A stretch of 64,000 bases of DNA from Lepus europaeus (GCF_033115175.1 NC_084831.1:13493138-13557137), one strand, 5' to 3'. Positions 11,791 through 23,249 are shown, counted from the stretch's first letter. A program made the numbers and translations. The notes: a model not told the origin generated them from the sequence alone.

Positions 11791-12119
11791 GCACTAAGCT
11801 GTGCTCAGACCCTTCTCCCAAACCCACCAGTTACATGGTTCCCTCCTCCCGTGGAAAGCAACAAGAGAGGGAAGCAAGAGCAGCTAAGCTGTTCCTGCCA
11901 TGGGCCCCCTGGCACACGGAGATGTGAAGGCAGGGAAACAGAGACTCACCACAACAGACATCCTGGGGAAGAATGAAGCAAAGCGGGGGCCTGGTGGAGG
12001 ACCGCAGGGGATGGCCTGTGGTTCTCATCTTCACATCTTCTCTACTTCCTTGGCTGGCTTCCTCATGACTGCAAGAGGACGTCCCGGGGCCAGCGTTGCA
12101 GCTCCACGGGTTCAGCTGC
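11791..12119. other. Unique sequence
   Basis: Nothing recognised. Confidence 0.45.
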
Positions 12120-12390
12120 CATTTGCAGCTTGCTCGAGTCCTGGATTCTCTGCTTTCAATCCGGATCCCTGCTAAGGTGCTTTGGGAGGCAGTGGAAGAT
12201 GGCCTGAGTGCTTGGCTCCCTGTACCCACATGCGCTACCAGGATGGAATTCCAATCTTCTTGCTTTGGCTTTGGCCTGGCCTTGGTCATCACAGACATTT
12301 AGGGAGTGAACCAGCAAATGATCTCCCTCTCTCCATCTTTCCTGTTATCTCTGTCACTCTGACTTTCAAATAAATGAAATAGCTGTCTTT
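12120..12390 (+). mobile_element. C-repeat SINE, head decayed
   Basis: Clear from GGAGGCAGTGGAAGATGG to CTTTCAAATAAATGAAATAG; the 5' border is uncertain. Confidence 0.85.
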
Positions 12391-12639
12391 TTTTTTTTTT
12401 TAAGATTTATTTTACTTATTTGAAAGAGTTACAGAGAGAGGTAGAGACAGAGAGAGTGAGGTCCTCCATCTGCTGGTTCACTCTCCAGATGGCCACAATG
12501 GCTGGAGCTGTGCCAATCCACAGGCAGGAGCCAGGAGCTGGATCAGAAGAGGAGCATCTGGAGACTAGAACCGGCATCCATATAGGATGCCTGCGCTTTA
12601 GGCCAGGGCGTTAACCCTCTGAGCCACAGTGCCAGCCCC
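12391..12639 (-). mobile_element. C-repeat SINE, internally deleted
   Basis: TSD GAARTAGCTGTCTTT at 12376-12390 and 12640-12654. About 80 bases of the middle are missing, joined at AGGAGC. Inserted in the tail of the preceding SINE. Confidence 0.95.
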
Positions 12640-12937
12640 GAAGTAGCTGTCTTTAAAAAAATAAGAACTTTCTATAGAAACCAGAACAACGTGTTTCTTG
12701 TTTACATTCAACAGAGTTGAGAACCTGGGAACCTCTAGCATGTAATTGATCTCCTCTGGCCATGATCATTGGCAAAGGGGGTGGGATTATTCGATTGATC
12801 AGACTGACCAGCGGCCTAGATGTGCATCCATGGGACAGCTGCAATGACACCTGTCATAAAGGAGCTGAGAGCTCACTTATGCAATCTGCTTTCAAGTCAG
12901 CCAACATGCAGCTGAGCTGCTAACAATGATCGGTGAA

Positions 12938-13282
12938 GGCCGGCACCGCGGCTCAATAGGCTAATCCTCCTCCTGAGGTGCCGGCACACCGGGTTCTAGT
13001 CCCGGTCGGGGCGCCGGATTCTGTCCCGGTTGTTCCTCTTCCAGTTCAGCTCTCTGCTATGGTCCGGGAGTGCAGTGGAGGATGGCCCAAGTGCTTGGGC
13101 CCTGCACCCCATGGGAGACCAGGAGAAGCACCTGGCTCCTGGCTTCGGATCAGCGCAGTGCACCGGCCACAGTGCTCCGCCGGAGCGGCCATTTTGGGGT
13201 GAACCAACGGTAAAGGAAGACCTTTCTCTCTGTCTCTCTCTCTCACTGTCCACTCTGCCTGTCAAAAAAAAAAAAAAAAAAA
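12938..13282 (+). mobile_element. C-repeat SINE, type Y
   Basis: Complete. TSD AATGATCGGTGA at 12925-12936 and 13283-13294. Confidence 0.97.
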
Positions 13283-13389
13283 AATGATCGGTGAGAGCCT
13301 CCTAGGAAAACAAAAGCCCAAATCTCCTTCTTCCAGCACACGGTGGAGACGAAACAGCCCTGCCCTGGCTGCTGCTGCTGCTGTTGCTT

Positions 13390-13675
13390 CTTTTTTTTCC
13401 CCCAAAGATTTATTTGAAAGGCAAGACTTACAGGGAGAGAAGTAGAGACAGATCTTCCATTTATGGGTTCACTCCCTAAATGGCCACCAAAGCTAGGAGC
13501 TTCTTCTGGACATCCCATGTGGGTGCAGGGGCCCAAGCACTTGGGCCATCTTCCACTGCTTTCCCAGACCACAGCAGAGAGCTGGATTGGAAGTGGAGCA
13601 GCCGGGGCATGAACCAGCGCCCCTATGGATGCCAGTGTCAAAGGCTTTACCTGCTATGCCAGAGCACCGGCCACA
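13390..13675 (-). mobile_element. C-repeat SINE, type A
   Basis: Shortened GA tract and a small gap before GGAGCTTCTTCTGG; otherwise full. A GCT/GCTG triplet run (13366-13384) flanks it. Confidence 0.92.
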
Positions 13676-13914
13676 TGCCTTGGCCTCCATACCTGGTCCA
13701 TCTACCATCATTAGCTGTGGGGCCTTGGGCAGAGCAAATGCCTGTCCTGGTCATGTTTCCCACTTGTAAAATATAGGTTGTCCATTGTTCCTCCTGTTAA
13801 CGACACTTCACAAGGAAGTCCAACATGTAAAACAGATAGACCAGAGCATCTCCACTCGTAGTGAGGACGGGGACCTGGCCTTTTCCATCAGTGGGGCTAC
13901 TGAAGCACTCTTTT

Positions 13915-14203
13915 TTGAAAGATTTTATTTATTTATTTGAGAGGCAGAGTTCCAGATAGAGGGAGAGACAGAGAGAAAGGTGTTCCCTCCGCTGCAGCAG
14001 CTAGAGCTATGCCTATCCAAAGCCAGGAGCCAGGAGCTTCTTCCAGGTCTCCCACACGGGTGCTGGGGCCCAAGCACTTGGGCCATCTTCCACTGCTTTC
14101 CCATGCCATAGCAGAGAGCTGGACTGGAAGAGTTGGGACGTGGACCAGTGCCCATATAGGACGTTGGTGCTGTAGGTGGCCTACTACACCACAGTACAAG
14201 GCC
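13915..14203 (-). mobile_element. C-repeat SINE, type A
   Basis: Short deletion between the GA tract and CCAGGAGCC. Probable TSD TGAAGCACTCTTT and TGAATCATTCTTT. Confidence 0.92.
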
Positions 14204-14224
14204 CTGAATCATTCTTTAACAAAT

Positions 14225-14475
14225 ACGTACACTGTATTTACTGTATGCCCAGCTCCGTTTTAAGTGTCCCACATGCATTAATTTACTTAATATTTCATTT
14301 AAATCCTTTTCATATGCCTGTGAAGTAGGCATTATTATGATCCACAATTGACGTAGGGTTACTGGAACCCAGAGGGGTTGAGTAACTTGTCGAGAGTCAC
14401 AAAGCTAGTAACGCAGCCACGATTCAAACCTAGACAACGCAGCTCCTGGACCCACATTCCTTCCTATCCACACGC
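14225..14475 (-). mobile_element. MIR SINE, nearly full
   Basis: GAAGTAGGCATTATTATGATCC, GGGTTGAGTAACTTGTCGAGA and CACAAAGCTAGTAA are in MIR order on the reverse strand. Confidence 0.75.
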
Positions 14476-14607
14476 AGCCCTGCGACTCCTTAGACCGGCT
14501 TGAAGCCACTGGGCCTATGACTTGGTCCCTACCATGCCCTTGAGGTCTAGCAGCCCACGAGCAACACAATGATGTGTTGCTTGTTTGTTTCAAAGTAACA
14601 GGTATCT

Positions 14608-14957
14608 TGCAGCAGGTGCTGTGGCATAGCGGGTAAAGCAGCCGCCTGCAGTGCCCGCATCCCACATGGGCACTGGTTTGAGTCCCCGTTGCTCCACTTC
14701 CAAACCAGCTCTCTGCTATGGCCTGGGAGAGCAGTAGAAGATGGTCTTAGTCCTTGGGCCCCTGCACCCATGTGAGAGACCCAGAAGAAGCTCCTGGCTC
14801 CTGGCTTCGGATTGGTGCAGCTTTGGCTGTTCCAGCCATCTGGGGAGTGAACCAGCAGATGGAAGACCTCTCTCTCTCTCTCTCTTTCTCTGCCTCTCCT
14901 TCTCTCTCTGTGTAACTCTGACTTTCAAATAAATAAATAAAACTTAAAAATAATAAC
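14608..14957 (+). mobile_element. C-repeat SINE, type A
   Basis: Complete. TSD AACAGGTATCT at about 14597-14607 and AACAGGCATCC at about 14959. Confidence 0.95.
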
Positions 14958-15208
14958 AACAGGCATCCTGAACCCAGAATCCCATGCATAGTGCAAGAGC
15001 CAGTGGCCGTGGTGGGGAGTGGTGGGGACAGGTCTGACTCCTCCTTCTCACCCTAGGCCACTTCGACTGAAACTCAGAGACTCTTGAATGTTTACCCCAG
15101 TGGTAGCAAAATGGAAGAGAATTTCAGTGGTCAAGAGTATCCTGGAAAATGTGTATTATGAACTCAGAGTAATCAAACTCAGAGGCAGAAGTTAAAATAG
15201 TAGTTACC

Positions 15209-15536
15209 GGGGCCAGCGCTGTGTGTTAAAGACACTACCTGCAGTGCCGGCATCCCACACGGGCGCCGGTTCAAGTCCAGGCTGCTCCACTTCTGATCCA
15301 ACTCCCTGCTAATGTGCCTGGGAAAGCAGCAGAAGATGGCCCAAGTGCTTGGGTCCCTGCACCCATGTGGGAGACCTGGAAGAAGCTCCTGGATCCTGGC
15401 TATGGTCTGGCCCAGCCCTGACTGTTGTAGCCATTTGGGTAGTGAGCTATCGGATGGAAGAGCTCTCTCTACCCACCCCCACACTCTGTGGCTCTGGCTT
15501 GCAAATAAATTAATGACTCTTAAAAAAAAATTAGAG
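15209..15536 (+). mobile_element. C-repeat SINE, type A
   Basis: TSD AATAGTAGTTACC at 15196-15208 and 15537-15549. The head lacks part of the A-box region. Confidence 0.95.
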
Positions 15537-15765
15537 AATAGTAGTTACCCAAGACTGGGGGCAGGAAGTGGGGAAGTATTGTTTAATAGGTAATGCGATC
15601 AATAGGTTTAATAATCATTTAGAGATGATGAACGTATCTAGAGATAGATGGTGATGGTCACAGAACAGTATGAAGCTATTTGCTACCACTGAATTAAACA
15701 CTAAAAGTGGTTAAATGGCAACTTTTCTGATACACACATGTTTTTCTACTGCTATATGTGTATAT

Positions 15766-16198
15766 AGGATATTTCAGAAATTGAATTAAAAGAATTTATT
15801 GTGATATAAAAAACATTTGAAATCCATGCCTAGATTTTTCCTAATACCCATTTTCTATAAATTTTGTTGTTTTAAACTTGAGAGATGAGAGAGAGAGAAA
15901 GAAGGAGCAAGGGAGAGAGAGAGAGAGCCCCCATCTGCTGGTTCACTCAAATGTCTAAACAGCTGGGATGGGCCATGTCAAAGCGAGGAGCCAGGAACTC
16001 CAGCCAGGGCTCCCATGTGACAGCAGAAATTCAAACAATTAAGCTAATACCGCTGCCTCCCACCATCTGCATTGGCAGGAAGTTGGAGTCAGGAGCTAGA
16101 GCCAAGAACTGAAACCAGGTACTCCTGTGTGGGACAAGGGCACCGCAAGCACGCGGCCAAACGCCTGTCCCTCGAACAACTTTTTGAAAAACCCTTGT
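15766..16198 (+). mobile_element. Mariner-like element with a SINE inside
   Basis: MITE left part 15766-15860 (CCATGCCTAGATTTTTCC) and right end 16172-16198 (GAACAACTTTTTGAAAAACCC). Between them lies a minus-strand C-repeat at the same site and in the same orientation as in the copy at 35588-35992. Confidence 0.6.
15868..16171 (-). mobile_element. C-repeat SINE, type O, within mariner-like element
   Basis: GA tract, CATCTGCTGGTTCACTC and GGAGTCAGGAGC body, and a CGGCCAAACGCCTG head. The A-tail is nearly lost. Confidence 0.85.
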
Positions 16199-16300
16199 GT
16201 GTGTGTGTATGTGTGTATGCGCATATGTATGTATGTGTTGTGTGTTTGTATATGAGTGTATGTATATATGTATGTGGTTATATGTGTGTGTATGTGTGAC
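16195..16300. repeat. (TG)n/(TATG)n microsatellite
   Basis: Alternating TG and TATG/TGTA runs directly after the mariner-like element. Confidence 0.95.
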
Positions 16301-16373
16301 TATAATCCTTAAAAATGTACAATCTGTTGACTCTATGTTATTCATGGGGCTGATTCACTGTAGCCAGATTCTT

Positions 16374-16690
16374 GTTTTTTAAAAGATTTATTTTATTTAT
16401 TTGAAAGAGTGACAGGAAGAGAGGAGAGACAGAGAGAAAGGTCTTCCACCCACTGATTCACTCCCCAAACAGCTAAAATGGCCAGGGCTGGGCCAGGCTG
16501 AAGCCAGGAGCCAGGAGCTTCTTCTGGGTCTCCCACGTGGGTGCAGGGGCCCAAGCACTTGAGCCATCTTCTGCTGCTTTCCCAGACACATTCGCAGGGA
16601 GCTGGATTGGAAGTGGAGCAGCCGGGACTCAAACCGATGCCCATGTGGGATGCGGGCATCGCGGGTGGCAGCTTAACCCAGTACGCCTCC
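16374..16690 (-). mobile_element. C-repeat SINE, type A
   Basis: Complete, with TTTTTTAAAAGATTTATTTT tail and a decayed head. Confidence 0.95.
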
Positions 16691-16734
16691 TGTGGTCCAG
16701 TTCTCCCGTTCATTCTCCCATCACACTGAGGAGA

Positions 16735-17070
16735 TTAGGAACAGAGGCTTTACAATCAGATAAACCTCTGGTGCACCCTTAGCCCTACCACTTGCCAGCT
16801 GTTGGTACTGGGATGAGTTTCTTAAAAATGGAAATATCAACTTACATTCATTGAAATATTGAACTTTTTGTTTATGGCAAGCACTGTGTTCAGCATTCTT
16901 GATGCATTGCCTTACTTCTCCTCATCACTGCCATAATAATGAAAGTCTGCCATCTAGTCCCATGTTACTGGGGGGGAGGGGAAGCGAGGCAGAGAGAGAG
17001 AAAATAACTGAGCCAAGGTCACAGTCAGCAAGCAAAGGAATCAGGACTCACACACAACAGGCCCGATTTC
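16735..17070. mobile_element. Two MIR remnants, + then -
   Basis: 16735-16830 matches the MIR head on + (GAGGCTTTACAATCAGATAAACC, CCACTTGCCAGCTG). 16840-17070 matches MIR on - (CAAGCACTGTGTTCAGCATTC, CCAAGGTCACAGTCAGCAAG). Confidence 0.55.
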
Positions 17071-17173
17071 TCCATGAAGCCCAGAAAGCACAGAGCTTAG
17101 GGCCTACAGTACTTTAGAGGCCCACAACATTCACTTTAATATCAGAGGAAAATCATCAACATTATTGATTCAC

Positions 17174-17505
17174 AGGGGCTGGCACTGTGGCATAGTGGGC
17201 TAAACCTCTGCCTACGGCACCAGCATCCCATATGGGCACCGGTTCAAGTCCCAGCTGCTACACTTTGAATCCGGCTCAGTGCTGTGGCCTGGGAAAGCAG
17301 TGGAAGATGACCCAAGTCCTTGGGCCTCTGCACCTGCTGTGGGAGACCTGGAAGAAGCACCTGGCTCCTGGCTTCAGCCTGGCCAAGCCCCTGCCATTGT
17401 GGCCATTTGGGGAGTGAACCAGCAGATGGAAGACCTCTCTCTCTCTGCCTCTCCTCTATTTGTGTAACTCTGACTTTCAAAATAATGTAAAAAAAAAACT
17501 TTAAA
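17174..17505 (+). mobile_element. C-repeat SINE, first of a tandem pair
   Basis: Full length. The left TSD AACATTATTGATTCA is at 17158-17172; the matching right TSD lies only after the second copy. Confidence 0.95.
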
Positions 17506-17705
17506 AAAGATGACCCCGGTACTTGGGCCCTTGCATCCACATGGGAGATCCAGGAGAGGCTCCTGGCTCCTGGCTCCTGGCTTCAGCCTGGCCCAGCCCT
17601 GGCCATTGTGGCCATTTGGGGAGTGAACCAACAGATGGAAGACCTTTCTCTTTGTCTCTCCCTCTCTCTGTTAACTCTGCCTTTCAAATAAATAAGTGTT
17701 TAAAA
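17506..17705 (+). mobile_element. C-repeat SINE 3' half, second of a tandem pair
   Basis: Starts at GATGACCCCGGTACTTGGGC, i.e. mid-element, and runs to its own tail; the right TSD AACATTATTGATTCA follows at 17706-17720. Confidence 0.95.
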
Positions 17706-17821
17706 AACATTATTGATTCATAAAAATAATGAATATCAATAATAAATGTATGAGTATAGTAGTGAATTCCACCTGGAGTCAATTCAACTTTATCCCAATG
17801 TCATCATAAAATAAGTTTAAC

Positions 17822-18117
17822 TTTTAAAATATATTTATTTATTTAATTTACTTCAAAACCACAGAGACAGAGATCTCCCATCCACTGATTCATCCCCCTG
17901 ATACCCACAAAATCCGGAGCCGGGCCCAGGGACTCAGCCCAGGTTTTCCACGTGGGCAGCAGGGACCCAGGTACCTGAGCCGTCACCTGCTGCCCCCAGG
18001 GTGCACATTGGTGGGAAGCTGGCATTGAGAGTGGAGGCAGGACTTAAGCTTGGGCACTCCAATAGGGGATGCAGGCATCCCAAGCAATGTCTTAATCGCT
18101 GTGTCAAATGCCCACCA
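17822..18117 (-). mobile_element. C-repeat SINE, type O
   Basis: CCATCCACTGATTCATCCCC, CGTCACCTGCTGCCCCC and a TCAAATGCCCACC head. The GA tract is almost lost. Confidence 0.88.
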
Positions 18118-18864
18118 AGGCAAGAAGGCCAATGGCCCCTGAAACAAGGACCTGGGCTAACTCCAGGACCCCAGCTCAAAGCAGCGCTCTGAAGCCCGGA
18201 TAACCCGCGGCAAGACGGCAGCCGCCTGCCTGGACCCAGACGGGTCACCCAGCCTGCGCTCGCAGTTCCTCCTCTGTGAGAAGGGAACCGCACATAGCAT
18301 CGGCCACGGGGATGCCGCGTGACCGTGCCCATCTTAGCAACCTGCCCGGGGCCCAGCCGGGGCTCCACCCCGCTGAGCTCCCTCTGCCTGACTGCAGGCC
18401 TCGTGGCAGCACGGGGTCTGCTGTGTGTGTGAGCCAGCTGGCCGACAGCTTGGAGACAGCAACACCTCATCAGACGCCCCAGGAATCACACACAGCAGGC
18501 TCCGGAGCGATTCCGGTGCGTGCTTCCACCGCGCAGCAAGACCCACGCTTATAAAAGCTTCCAGGCCTCCCCAGGAATCCCTGCTGTCCCGCAGGCCTCC
18601 CCAGTCTCAGGGGACCTTTTCCATTTCAGCCCTGTTTCTGCAGGAAACAGACCAGAAGAGATGCCACTTCAAGCGAGTGCAGAAGAAAGTACAGACGTGG
18701 AACCCTCAGCACAGGGCCTGGAGCCCAGATCTGACAAGAACAACCTTGGACAAGTCACTCGACCTCTCTGGGCCCCAGGGTCCTCAGGTGGATGACGTCA
18801 TTAAGCAGTAACAGTGACAGTGACATCATGACCACAGTGTAGAGGCAGAGAGCTTTGCAATCAG
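18118..18864. other. GC-rich unique sequence with a MIR piece
   Basis: Moderately CpG-rich at 18180-18420, no repeat. Bases 18735-18800 match a MIR middle (GGACAAGTCACTCGACCTCT). No exon recognised. Confidence 0.5.
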
Positions 18865-19560
18865 GGTACTCGGTGGTGCTACAGGCTGAATGCTTGTGTC
18901 CCCCCAACTTCAGGGGTGGAAATCCTAATCACCCAGGTGATGGCGCCTGGAGGTGATAGGTCATACGGCAGAGTCCTCATGAATAGGCCTGCTGCTCTTA
19001 TCAAAGAGGCCCCAGGGAGCCGGCGCTGTGGTATAGTGGGCTTAGCCTCCGCCTGCAGCACCAGCATCCCATGTGGCTGCAGTTCGAGTCCCAGCTGCTC
19101 CTCTTCCCATCCAGCTCTCTGCCTATGACCTAGGAAAGCAACAGAAGATGGCCAAAGTGCTTGGGCCCCTGCACCCACATGGGAGACCCGGAAGAAGCTC
19201 CTGGTTCCTGGCTTCGGATCGACCCAGCTCTGGCCATTGCTATCTCACTTGGGGAGTGGACCAGCAGATGGAAGACCTTTCTCTTTCTTTCTCCCTCTCT
19301 CTCTGTAACTCTGTCTTTCCAACAAATAAATGCAAACTTAAAAAAAAAAAAAAAAAAAAAGAGGCCCTAGGCTCACATACTCACCTGAGGAGTCAGCAAG
19401 CAGGCAACGTCTGTGAACCGGAAACCGGGCCCTCACCTGGCGCTGCGTGGCTGGAGTCACGATCCTGCAACCCCAGCCTCCGGAGCTATCAGAAAACATC
19501 TGCTGCTCATAAGCCACCCAGTCTATGGTAATTTTGTCAGAGCAGCCCCGAAGCTAAGGT
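18865..19560 (+). mobile_element. MaLR LTR (MLT1-like), interrupted
   Basis: Forward MaLR LTR words: GAATGCTTGTGTCCCCCC, GGAAATCCTAATCACCCAGG, then after the SINE CATAAGCCACCCAGTCTATG and GCAGCCCCGAAGCTAAGG. Split by the SINE at 19016-19357. Confidence 0.75.
19016..19357 (+). mobile_element. C-repeat SINE, type A, in MaLR LTR
   Basis: TSD AAAGAGGCCCCA at 19003-19014 and AAAGAGGCCCTA at 19358-19369; long pure A-tail. Confidence 0.95.
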
Positions 19561-19599
19561 TCGAATCACGAATCCTCCTCCTGGGAGGCGTGTGACCTC

Positions 19600-19745
19600 G
19601 CCTTTCGAATTCCAGAATTTCCTTTTTGTAAAATGGGAAACAATTACAGCACTCACCAACAAGGACTGGAAAAGTGTGAGGCTCTGTGCGGTATTGGGCA
19701 TACAGCTGGCGCTCTGTTAACATCAGCACTCGCCATTCCCGTTGC
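19600..19745 (+). mobile_element. MIR SINE remnant
   Basis: TTTCCTTTTTGTAAAATGGG, GGGCATACAGCTGGCGCTC; MIR 3' half. Confidence 0.55.
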
Positions 19746-19847
19746 ATTCCCTAGGGTATACCGCGCAGCCTCCTAAGTACTGGCAGAAGCTCCACGGATG
19801 GCTGTCGAAGGAGTAGATGAATAGGTGGGTGAGTGAATCTCTCTCTG

Positions 19848-19913
19848 TTTTTTTTTTTTTTTTTTGAAAGATTTATTTATTTACTTGAAAGAGTTACACA
19901 GAGAGAGAAGGAG

Positions 19914-19959
<46 letters not shown>

Positions 19960-20222
19960 GTCTTCCATCCACTGGTTCACTCCCTAATTGGCCGCAACGA
20001 CCAGAGCTGAGCTGATCTGATGCTAGGAGCCAGGAGCTTCTTCCAGGTCTCCCACGTGGGTGCAGGGGCCCAAGCACTTGGGCCATTTTCTACTGCTTTC
20101 CCAGGCCCATTAACAGGGAGCTGGATCAGAAGTAGAGCAACTGGGACTCGAACCTGCACCTGAATGGGATGCCAGCGTTACAGGCAGTGGCTTTACCTGC
20201 TTTGCCACAAGCACCTGCCCCA
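19848..20222 (-). mobile_element. C-repeat SINE, type A
   Basis: Complete, with a T-run at 19849-19866 and a lengthened GA tract. Confidence 0.95.
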
Positions 20223-20249
20223 GAGCCACACCTTTACAATACTGTGCGA

Positions 20250-20580
20250 GGGGGCCGCTGCCTGCAACACTGGCATCCCATATTGAAGCACCAGTTGGAG
20301 TCCCGGCTACTCTGCTTCTGATCCAGCTCCCTGTTAATGTGCCTGGGAAAGCAGTGGAAAATGACCCAAGTGCTTGGACCCCTGCCACCATGTGGGAGTC
20401 CTGGATAGAGTTCCTGACTCTTAGCTTCAGCCTGGATCAGCCCTGGCCCTTGTGCTCATCTGGGGAGTGAACCAGTGGATGAAAGATTTCTGCTTTTCCC
20501 TCTCTCTGTCATTCTACCTTTTCTTTTCTTTTTTTTTTAAGAGGGTGAGAGAGGGTGAGAGAGAGAGCTCTTACCTGCTG

Positions 20581-20615
<35 letters not shown>

Positions 20616-20990
20616 GACAGGCAGAGTGGATAGTGAGAGAGAGAGACATAGAGAAAGGTCTTCCTTTTTTGCTGTTGGTTCACCCCCCAATGGCCACTGG
20701 CGCACCACGCTGATCCGAAGCCAGGAGCCAGGTGTTTCTCCTGGTCTCCCATGTGGGTGCAGGGCCCAAGCACTTGGGCCATCCTCCACTGCACTCCCGG
20801 GCCACAGCAGAGAGCTGGCCTGGAAGAGGGGCAACTGGGACAGAATCTGGTGCCCCGACCGGGACTAGAACCCAGTGTGCCGGCACCGCAGGCAGAGGAT
20901 TAGCCTAGTGAGCCGTGGCACCGGCCTGTCATTCTACCTTTCAAATAAACAAATCTTAAAAAAAAAAAAAAAAAAAAACAACAAAAAAAA
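20250..20990 (+). mobile_element. C-repeat SINE, type A, interrupted
   Basis: 5' and middle at 20250-20520; the tail resumes at 20926 (TGTCATTCTACCTTTCAAAT) after the chimeric type Y insertion. Confidence 0.93.
20521..20925 (-). mobile_element. Chimeric C-repeat: type Y plus transduced older SINE tail
   Basis: TSD TGTCATTCTACCTTT at about 20507-20521 and 20926-20940. In sense order: full type Y body (20925 down to 20615), a GA run, about 60 bases resembling another SINE's 3' part (CAGCAGGTAAGAGCTCTC), then an A-rich tail. Everything lies inside one TSD pair. Confidence 0.85.
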
Positions 20991-21004
20991 AACACCAAAA
21001 ACCA

Positions 21005-21292
21005 GTGTGTGGACCGGCACTGCAGGCACAGTGCTGGCATCCCATATAGGTGCTGATTCAAATCCTGGCTGCTAATGCGCCTGGGAAAGGAGCAGATGGT
21101 GGCCCAAGCCCTTGGGCCTCTGCCACCCACATGGGAGACCTGAAAGAAGTTCCTGGCTCCTGGCTCCAGCCTCGCTCAGCCCCAGCCAATGAGGCTATTT
21201 AGGGAGTAGATGGAAGATCTCTCTCTCTCTCTCTCTTTCTCTCTTTCTGTATTTCTGCCTTTCAAATAAATAAGTATATCTTTAAAAAAATA
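21005..21292 (+). mobile_element. C-repeat SINE
   Basis: Small head and middle deletions; intact tail CTTTCAAATAAATAAGTATATC. Confidence 0.93.
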
Positions 21293-21689
21293 TGGTGTGA
21301 CAAATATCGCTAACATAGAACTCTGGTCCTAGTGCTCTGTCAGGTGCGAAACAGAATAAACAATTAGAGACCTGCAAGCTCTCTCACATTCTGCCTCCCA
21401 TGCATTTTTTCTCAGCAAGGGAGTGCTGGTGGGAGGATGTGCTCCACCCAGACGAGGGCAGAAATGCAAGGAAAAGACAAATATCCAGGAGCCAGCGGCC
21501 CAACCCAAGACAAGGGAGACGCCCAGCGATGGCAGAGGAAGGCTCAGGATGACAGCTGTGTGGAAGTGGTGTGGACAGGCAGACGGGGTGCAGGCCCACG
21601 ACGGAGGTCTTCTGAAACCAGGGAAGCTCTCACGTTGTCTGCAACCAGGCTGTGGGATTTGCAGGCCCCAGAGCAAAGCGAAAACTAAG
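21293..21689. other. Unique sequence
   Basis: Nothing recognised. Confidence 0.45.
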
Positions 21690-21702
21690 AGGCAAACCTC
21701 TC

Positions 21703-22054
21703 TCTCTCTCTCTCTTTTTTTTTTTTTTTTTTTTTTTACAGGCAGAGTGGATAGTGAGAGAGAGAGACAGAGAGAAAGGTCTTCCTTTTTGCCGTTGGTT
21801 CACCCTCCAATGGCCGCTGTGGCCGGCACATCTCGCTGATCCGAAGGCAGGAGCCAGGTGCTTCTCCTGGTCTCCCATGTGGGTGCAGGGCCCAAGGACT
21901 TGGGCCATCCTCCACTGCCTTCCCAGGCCATAGCAGAGAGCTGGCCTGGAAGAGGGGCAACCGGGACAGAATCTGGTGCCCCAACCGGGACTAGAACCCG
22001 GTGTGCCGGCGCCGCAAGGTGGAGGATTAACCTTTTAAGCCACGGCGCCGGCCA
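21703..22054 (-). mobile_element. C-repeat SINE, type Y
   Basis: TSD RAGGCAAACCTCT at 21690-21702 and 22055-22067. A (TC)n run separates the TSD from the T-run. Confidence 0.96.
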
Positions 22055-22097
22055 AGGCAAACCTCTTTTTAAAAAATTGTCTGAAATTGCATGATGT

Positions 22098-22409
22098 GGG
22101 TGAGTGTTTGGCTTAGCGGGTAAGGCACCAGTTGGGACACCTGCGTCCCATGTAGGAGGGGCCTGGGTTCAAATCCCGATTCTGCTCCTGATCCCAGCTT
22201 CCTGCTAATGCACACCCTGGGAGGCAGCAGGTGTGGTTCCAGTAGTTGGGGCCCTGCCACCCACAGGGAGACCTGGACTGAGTTCCTGAATCCTGGTTTT
22301 GACTTGGCCCAGCTCTGGCCATTGTGAACATTTGGGGAGTGTACCAGGAAATGGGAGCTCTCTCCAACTCTGTTCCCCTCAAATTAACTAGCTAGCTGCT
22401 TAAAAAAGA
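22098..22409 (+). mobile_element. C-repeat SINE, type O
   Basis: GTGAGTGTTTGGCTTAGCGGG head and a CACCCTGGGAGGCAGCAGG body; short CT tract. Confidence 0.9.
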
Positions 22410-22495
22410 ATTGTGTGTTGGTGAATATAGACCATTAAACCAAATAGAGATTCTTCTTAGAGTGGGGCTCAGCAAGACTGCCCAGTTCACACATC

Positions 22496-22498
22496 TGG

Positions 22499-22534
<36 letters not shown>

Positions 22535-22782
22535 TCCATCTGCTGGTTTACTTTGCAAATGGCCACAACAGCTGGGGCTGAGCCAGAGTAAGGCCAGGAG
22601 CCTGGAACTCCATCTGGGGCTCCCACATGGGTGCAGGAGCCCAAGTACCTTGGCTGCCTTCCCAGGCACATTAGCAGGGAGCTGGATCAGAAGAGGAGTA
22701 GCGGGGACTCTTACTGGTGCTTTTATATGGGATGCCGGCATTATAGGTGATGGCTTAACCCACTGAGCCATAATGCCGGCTC
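22496..22782 (-). mobile_element. C-repeat SINE
   Basis: 3' tail truncated at a pure (GA)n run; head complete (CCATAATGCCGGCTC). Confidence 0.93.
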
Positions 22783-22889
22783 TATGATAGCTGTTCTTAT
22801 CTCCAAACTAAGAGAAAATAACTCTAATTGACTTGAGAAAAGTAATTTATTAAAAGGATATTAGGTGGTTCATAAAATCCAGAAGAGTA

Positions 22890-23212
22890 GGGGCCGGCGC
22901 TGTGGCATGCCTGATAAAGCCGTTGCCTGCAGTGCCAGCATCCCATATGAATGCCGGTTCGAATCCTGGCTGCTCCACTTCCCATCCAGCTCTCTGCTAT
23001 GGCTTGGAAAAGCAGTAGAAGATAGCCCAAGTCCTTGGGCCCCTGCACTCGTGTGGGAGACCCAGAGGAAGCTCCTGGCTCCTGGCTTTGGATCAGTGCA
23101 GCTCCGGCCATTGTGGCCATCTGGGGAGTGAACCAGCGGATGGAAGACCTCTCTTTTTCTCCCTGCCTCTCTGCGACTCTGCCTTTCAAACAATAAATAA
23201 ATAAATCTTTAA
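22890..23212 (+). mobile_element. C-repeat SINE, type A
   Basis: Complete. TSD AAAATCCAGAAGARTAGG at about 22874-22891 and 23213-23230. Confidence 0.96.
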
Positions 23213-23249
23213 AAAATCCAGAAGAATAGGAGATCACTGTTCATGGTTA

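Noticed and set aside
12950..13020. tRNA-like A-box and B-box sequences
   Set aside because: They belong to the tRNA-derived heads of C-repeats; no copy has a complete cloverleaf, so no tRNA gene is called.
12978..13287. Recurring peptides such as MAWESSGRWPKCLGP and GDQEKHLAPG in many frames
   Set aside because: They are translations of C-repeat SINE bodies on either strand, not a gene family.
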